A DNA stretch of 64,000 bases, taken from Hymenoscyphus infarciens (lineage: Eukaryota; Ascomycota; Leotiomycetes; Helotiales; Helotiaceae). Position 1 is the first letter of the stretch. Each line of letters opens with the position of its first letter. The DNA lies in contig LLCB01000163.1 of the NCBI GenBank assembly GCA_001414345.1, positions 62,001 through 126,000 of the forward strand. The letters run 5' to 3'. A model generated the notes under the pieces. The model made no database searches and was not told the DNA's origin. It saw only the letters and a list, made by a program, of their open reading frames with translations. Positions 60,097 through 64,000 of this stretch are shown piece by piece. Position numbers and translations under genes: made by a program.

Positions 60097-60952
60097 AACA
60101 AATGTATTTTTATTTTCGTGTCTACCCTAGCCACTGCTTCGTTTGGATTTCAGCAGTGACTCGTGTCGGAGGTGTCTGGAGGTAGAAGAGGGAATATTGG
60201 GAGTGTAAGGTGGTGATGGCCGTACGTCAAAGTACTGTTGCCGGGGAGGCCCTATGGCTCGTTTGGCCCCTTCCTGGGGTGATTAAAGGGGAATCGATTA
60301 TTTGAGGCACAGCTTTGCATCAGTCATGCACAAAGACCTAATACTATGGGTATAAAAGCGACGTTCACTAACACAACACTACGGTTAATAAGTCGTACAC
60401 ACTTGGGGTTATTTCTAAGTTAGTATACGACTAATTTAATTATAACTTTTATTAATTATAATACTTTTAAATTTTTTTATTTTTTAAAAAAAACAGTATA
60501 GTATTGTAAGCTATAGTCTTTATAAGTGTATTCTACTAGTTTATTAAAAAAACAAGGTATTGTGTTGAGAAGCTATATATATACGTATATAAAGTTGTGG
60601 CCATATACTTGGTACAAGTAGGACTTGCCGTAGTCGCCCCGCCTTTCTATGCTCTAGCCAATTATAATTTTATACACCTCTGTGTCCCAAAAATTCGGTT
60701 CCATTAAAAGGGGGCTCAGCTCCACTTCTCGCATTTCATTGCCTGATAGGTACAAACAAGGCGGACGACACGACACGACCCGAAAGGTACTAGTTACTGC
60801 CTTTTCTTTCGACAGTATACAAGCACCTACCAAATGAAAACGACAACCATCGCCTTGCTTCAACGCTGCTTGTTTAGGCCCCTCCAGGCTTCTCATCCGG
60901 CCACCTATTTTCCCCAAGTTTGTCTAGACAAGCGTGCGACCAATACTCTGTA
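60097..60952. other. Intergenic with AT-rich relic
   Basis: 60,410-60,600 is very AT-rich with few CpA/TpG and looks like a short RIP-mutated repeat remnant. I cannot match it to the other elements. The rest is unassigned. Confidence 0.4.
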
Positions 60953-61909
60953 ATGGCCCGAAAATCCGATACGAAATTCCCAGGAGGAGGTTACAATTGC
61001 AAGCAAAGACTGGTCAAGGTACGTCCACCACCTTTATAAACTAAACATTACGGTTTTCTCTTCTTTTTGTCAATCACCAACGAATATTTTCTTTCCCGCA
61101 AAGCGTGACGAAAGGAATGACGAAAGGAAGCCCTGCTGTCCGAAATGTGTTTCGCGTGATACCACTTGTACCTATCCACACTCGACCCCTAACCTCCAGC
61201 TGGGTCCATCACGACTCGGTCACAGTCAACAACAGACAAGGCCAGAAAGAAAGCAACGATCCTTCACCAACACCCACACGCTCCAGCTCCACTGCCCAAA
61301 ACGAAGAGGAGCCAAAGCCGAAATTTCGCTTCTCGATCTCGGAAACGCAGAGCTCATAATCCACTAGATCACAAGACCCGTCTACACAGTTCATCTAACC
61401 TCCAACCTCGCCGCCATCGAAGTATGCCAGTCGGCTATATTAGACGAAGCAAGAAAGCATCACTTCCACCTTGCACTCTCTTCACACCAATACACTGAAT
61501 GCAGTTCCGATCCTCAAGAATATAGGAAGATCACTATTACTCACTACCCACACGGCCTTTTGCACTACCTACCATTCTATCCTTCCCAACAGCAACCAAA
61601 CGAATGACTCGGCTAGTATCCCATTCTCAAGTATCACCATCATATCATCTTCACATCTAGTCTCTCGCGTCCCAATTCTACAAAAGTGGCTACGTAGGAT
61701 GGAACTAGCTAACAATTTTGGCTCAAATTTTCCCCCTTTCTAGGGGCTGGTATAAAGTTGTAGATGTGATAAAATCTAGAGCAGGTTCAACCCCTTTTCC
61801 TTCTTAAGAATGTAACAACACCGCAATCATTGTTAGCCGATACCGAAACCGCTTCGGAGTGGCTGGAAGCTTTAGATCAAGGCTTAAATATAGCGGTATA
61901 CACGTAAGG
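60953..61909 (+). pseudogene. Degenerate Zn(II)2Cys6 transcription factor gene
   Basis: Exon 1 (60953-61018) and an 85-bp intron lead into 61104 onward. The joined start reads GYNCKQRLVK|RDERNDERKP, then CCPKCVSRDTTCTYP, the zinc-cluster pattern of fungal regulators. However, the first cysteine is absent (GGY), VKC reads VKR at the intron, and a GACGAAAGGAAT duplication lengthens the loop. TAG at 61365-61367 follows LLDLGNAELIIH, after which the same frame stays open (ILDEARKHHFHLALSSHQYT, middle-homology-like) to TGA 61605. Later scraps in other frames (SLLADTETASEWLEALDQGL near 61,830-61,890) look like the C-terminal part. It cannot bind zinc or give a full protein. Boundaries are approximate. 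Confidence 0.7.
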
Positions 61910-62459
61910 GATATCTTTTCTAAACTCAGTTTTTTTTAAAAAAATGAGGAAGAAAGAGGGAAATAACAATTTGTATATTGCATTAGAAGGGGGAAATTCT
62001 AGACCTAAAAATTTGTGCTCTTAGTCAAGGAACGAGAGAACTTAGTCTTGGTGATTGTAGATTGTAGGATTTTGTTTTGTCATTTTGGAGAAATTACCGT
62101 AGGTATGGTGGCTTGAAGGCTAGGATAGGGCGTTATTTGGTGTTGTTTAGTGGGAAATCGAGCCCTTGTATCACGAGATGCCAGCACAACCACAACCTTC
62201 AAACTTCTCGACCCCTCCATATTTCTCTTTCTCATTCTTCTAGCATAGAGGGACGGGAACAATTCGGCATCAAGGCTCCAAATGGCGAATCCTCAGATCG
62301 GCCAGTGTGAGTCACCCCAACCTCGCTACCCATAATCCATACCAGGGGTAGTAGGTGCATAAGGTCCTAAATCCATACCTTACCAGGGCGAGGTGTATAA
62401 AGCCAGCAAGCCATTACAGGATCTGAGCACACATCTTAGTCATTCCTAATTTAATCAAC
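61910..62459. other. Intergenic, upstream of the phosphotransferase gene
   Basis: No supported gene. A 77-codon frame at 62077 starts at TTG and shows no motif. Confidence 0.5.
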
Positions 62460-63757
62460 ATGCCACCTCTTTCGAAAAAGGAACAAGTAGAGATTTGGAA
62501 CCAAGTCTCCCAGTCGTTGTCAGAGACTCCGTATGCCTGTTCCACACTTACGCAACTTGGGGGAGGGACGGTAAGTTTCGTTTATCGAGGTGTCCTTGAG
62601 ACCGTCCTTGAGGATGGAAGGAAAAGTGTTATACTGAAGAAGGCTCTGAATCATGTTGCTATCAATCGGGATTTTCCACTGGATGCTAGGCGCTGTGTAA
62701 TGAGCCCTTTCTCTTTCTTTGAATTCTTTCCCCTTTTGTAGAGAGATGTGGCGAGACTGATGTGTAAAAACTAGGTCTTTGAAGCAGCAATGCTTCGATC
62801 CCTCTCCACACTTCGTTCTCCATCCGAAAATCAAATCACGGTCGAAACACCAAGATTGTATGACTTCAACCCCCAAACATACACTCAACTTCTCCAAGAT
62901 TTTCCCACCTCCCTCGACATCAAATCTCTCCTCATGTCACCAAATTCTGCTTCCTTTTTCACGCAGTCTTTCTCAACGTCCCTCGGAAAGGCTATAGGAT
63001 CGTGGTTGAGGAACTTCCACGATTGGTCTTTGGCTGCTGAACAAGCTGAGCTGAGAAAATTCGTGAAGGGGAATGAAGCGATGCAAAGGCTGAAATTTGA
63101 TGTTACCTATGGAGGCTTTTTGCATGTCCTTTCGAATTTTCCTGATATTTTGGGGGATAAGAGGGGAGTATTGGAAAGTATTGTGCAATTTGCGAAGAAA
63201 GAATGGGAGGAGGAAAGACATGGTGATGAGTGGAGGGTTGTTCATGGGGATTTCTGGGGTGGGAAGTAAGTCTTTCTTGTCATACAGATGTGGATGATGA
63301 CCCTCGTGCTAACTGTTCGTCAAGCGTTTTGCTCTCCACGCCAGAATCAGGAACTCCCTCGGAAACAACAGAATTACAAGTCATCGACTTCGAATTCGCA
63401 CAACCCGGCCATCCATCCCACGACCTCGGCCAAATGATAGGCGACCTCCTAGAACGAAATCACTTCCACGACTTGGACTCGGCTCTCTGGATCTTGGATG
63501 GCTTTTTAGATGGGTATGGAGAGATGAGCGAGGAGCTGGCTTTTAGGACTGCGATCCATGCGGGAATCCACTTGATTTGCTTTTATACTCGCAGACCACC
63601 GAAGGGACCTGTGAAGGGGACGAAGGAACAGATTGAGGGTGCGATGAGGATTGGATTGGAGTTTATTTTGAAGGGGTGGGAGAGAGATCGTGGTTGGTTT
63701 GAGGGGAGCGTTTTGAAGGGGCTTTTTGGGAGGGTAGAGAGGAGAGTTGCTGCGTGA
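62460..63757 (+). CDS. APH/choline kinase-fold phosphotransferase
   Basis: Three exons (62460-62696, 62775-63265, 63325-63757; introns of 78 and 59 bp) give 386 residues from ATG 62460. The N-lobe has LGGGTVSFVYRG (about 34-45) as nucleotide loop and VILKKA as the lysine strand. The catalytic Brenner-type motif is VVHGDFWGGN with Asp238 and Asn243, the Asn codon formed at the second splice junction. The metal-binding DFG-like motif is VIDFEFAQPG with Asp264, followed by HPSHDLGQM. This is the aminoglycoside phosphotransferase/methylthioribose kinase/fructosamine kinase superfamily, which in fungi phosphorylates small molecules, mostly unknown. All catalytic residues are present and no targeting signal is seen. 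Confidence 0.88.
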
Positions 63758-64000
63758 TAAAGTCCACAATCTCCTGAGCTCTTTTCTTTTTTGCACAGCA
63801 CGGGAAGTAACTACCTAGGTAGGTACTGAAAGCAATTTTGGGCCGCGAGCTCAAATGGTTTTCGCCCAGGCAGGAACGTTCCTCGCTTGCATCATGTAGG
63901 TAGGTAGGTAGGTTTTGTTGAAAAAGTCACACTCACACCTTTACTTCAGCTCGATAACCAGAAGCATTGAAGCCTGAAGCTATTCGCATCCGAAGACTCG
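63758..64000. other. Right end of window, non-coding
   Basis: 3' flank of the phosphotransferase gene with a short TAGG repeat (63897-63912). No gene seen. Confidence 0.5.

Overview
The window is nuclear DNA of a filamentous ascomycete (Pezizomycotina; Leotiomycetes is only a guess from the feel of the proteins). The evidence is short introns of about 45-180 bp with GT..AG ends and CTAAC/CTGAC-like branch sites, fungal-type genes (adenylosuccinate synthetase, dynamin-like GTPase, NB-ARC/TPR STAND protein, RTA1-like and Zn2Cys6 relics), and a large AT-rich block almost without CpA/TpG, the signature of repeat-induced point mutation (RIP). Exon coordinates were derived by hand from the sequence and protein-family expectations.

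Layout. 1-9.3 kb: the tail of a gene entering from the left, a TauD-like 2-oxoglutarate dioxygenase (2778-3966), a small protein with an in-frame TGA near its end (4977-5531), and a complete galactonate-dehydratase-like enolase-superfamily enzyme on the minus strand (7327-8639). 9,347-36,055: one nested transposon cluster. The outer Gypsy-type LTR element (159-bp LTRs, ACGC target duplication) is interrupted by two related non-autonomous LTR elements (GAGAT and AGTAA duplications). The second of these was hit by a TA-flanked inverted-repeat element, and that by a Copia element (130-bp LTRs, TACCT duplication). Most of the block is RIP-destroyed, but islands inside the nested elements are not. 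36.1-47.4 kb: a secreted trypsin-like protease with an altered oxyanion-hole residue, a Gln/His-rich protein, a dynamin-like GTPase with a nucleolin-type RRM embedded in its GTPase domain and an FG-containing tail, and adenylosuccinate synthetase in 14 exons.

47.4-64 kb mixes intact and decaying genes. Intact: an acidic small protein, an unusual protein kinase-like gene with a presequence-like N-terminus, a single-pass membrane protein with a polyproline tail, a 1041-residue NB-ARC/TPR protein, and an APH-fold phosphotransferase. Decaying: a frameshifted unknown gene (47.8-48.4 kb), a start-less fragment (51.6-52.1 kb), an RTA1-like gene broken by a nonsense codon, frameshifts and a 472-bp inverted-repeat element, and a Zn2Cys6 regulator that has lost zinc-ligand cysteines.

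I see no gene cluster acting as one pathway, no RNA gene, no CRISPR array and no prophage. The most unusual single object is the dynamin-RRM chimera at 40,044-44,343. The clearest genome-history object is the four-layer nested retrotransposon with a matching target-site duplication at every layer.
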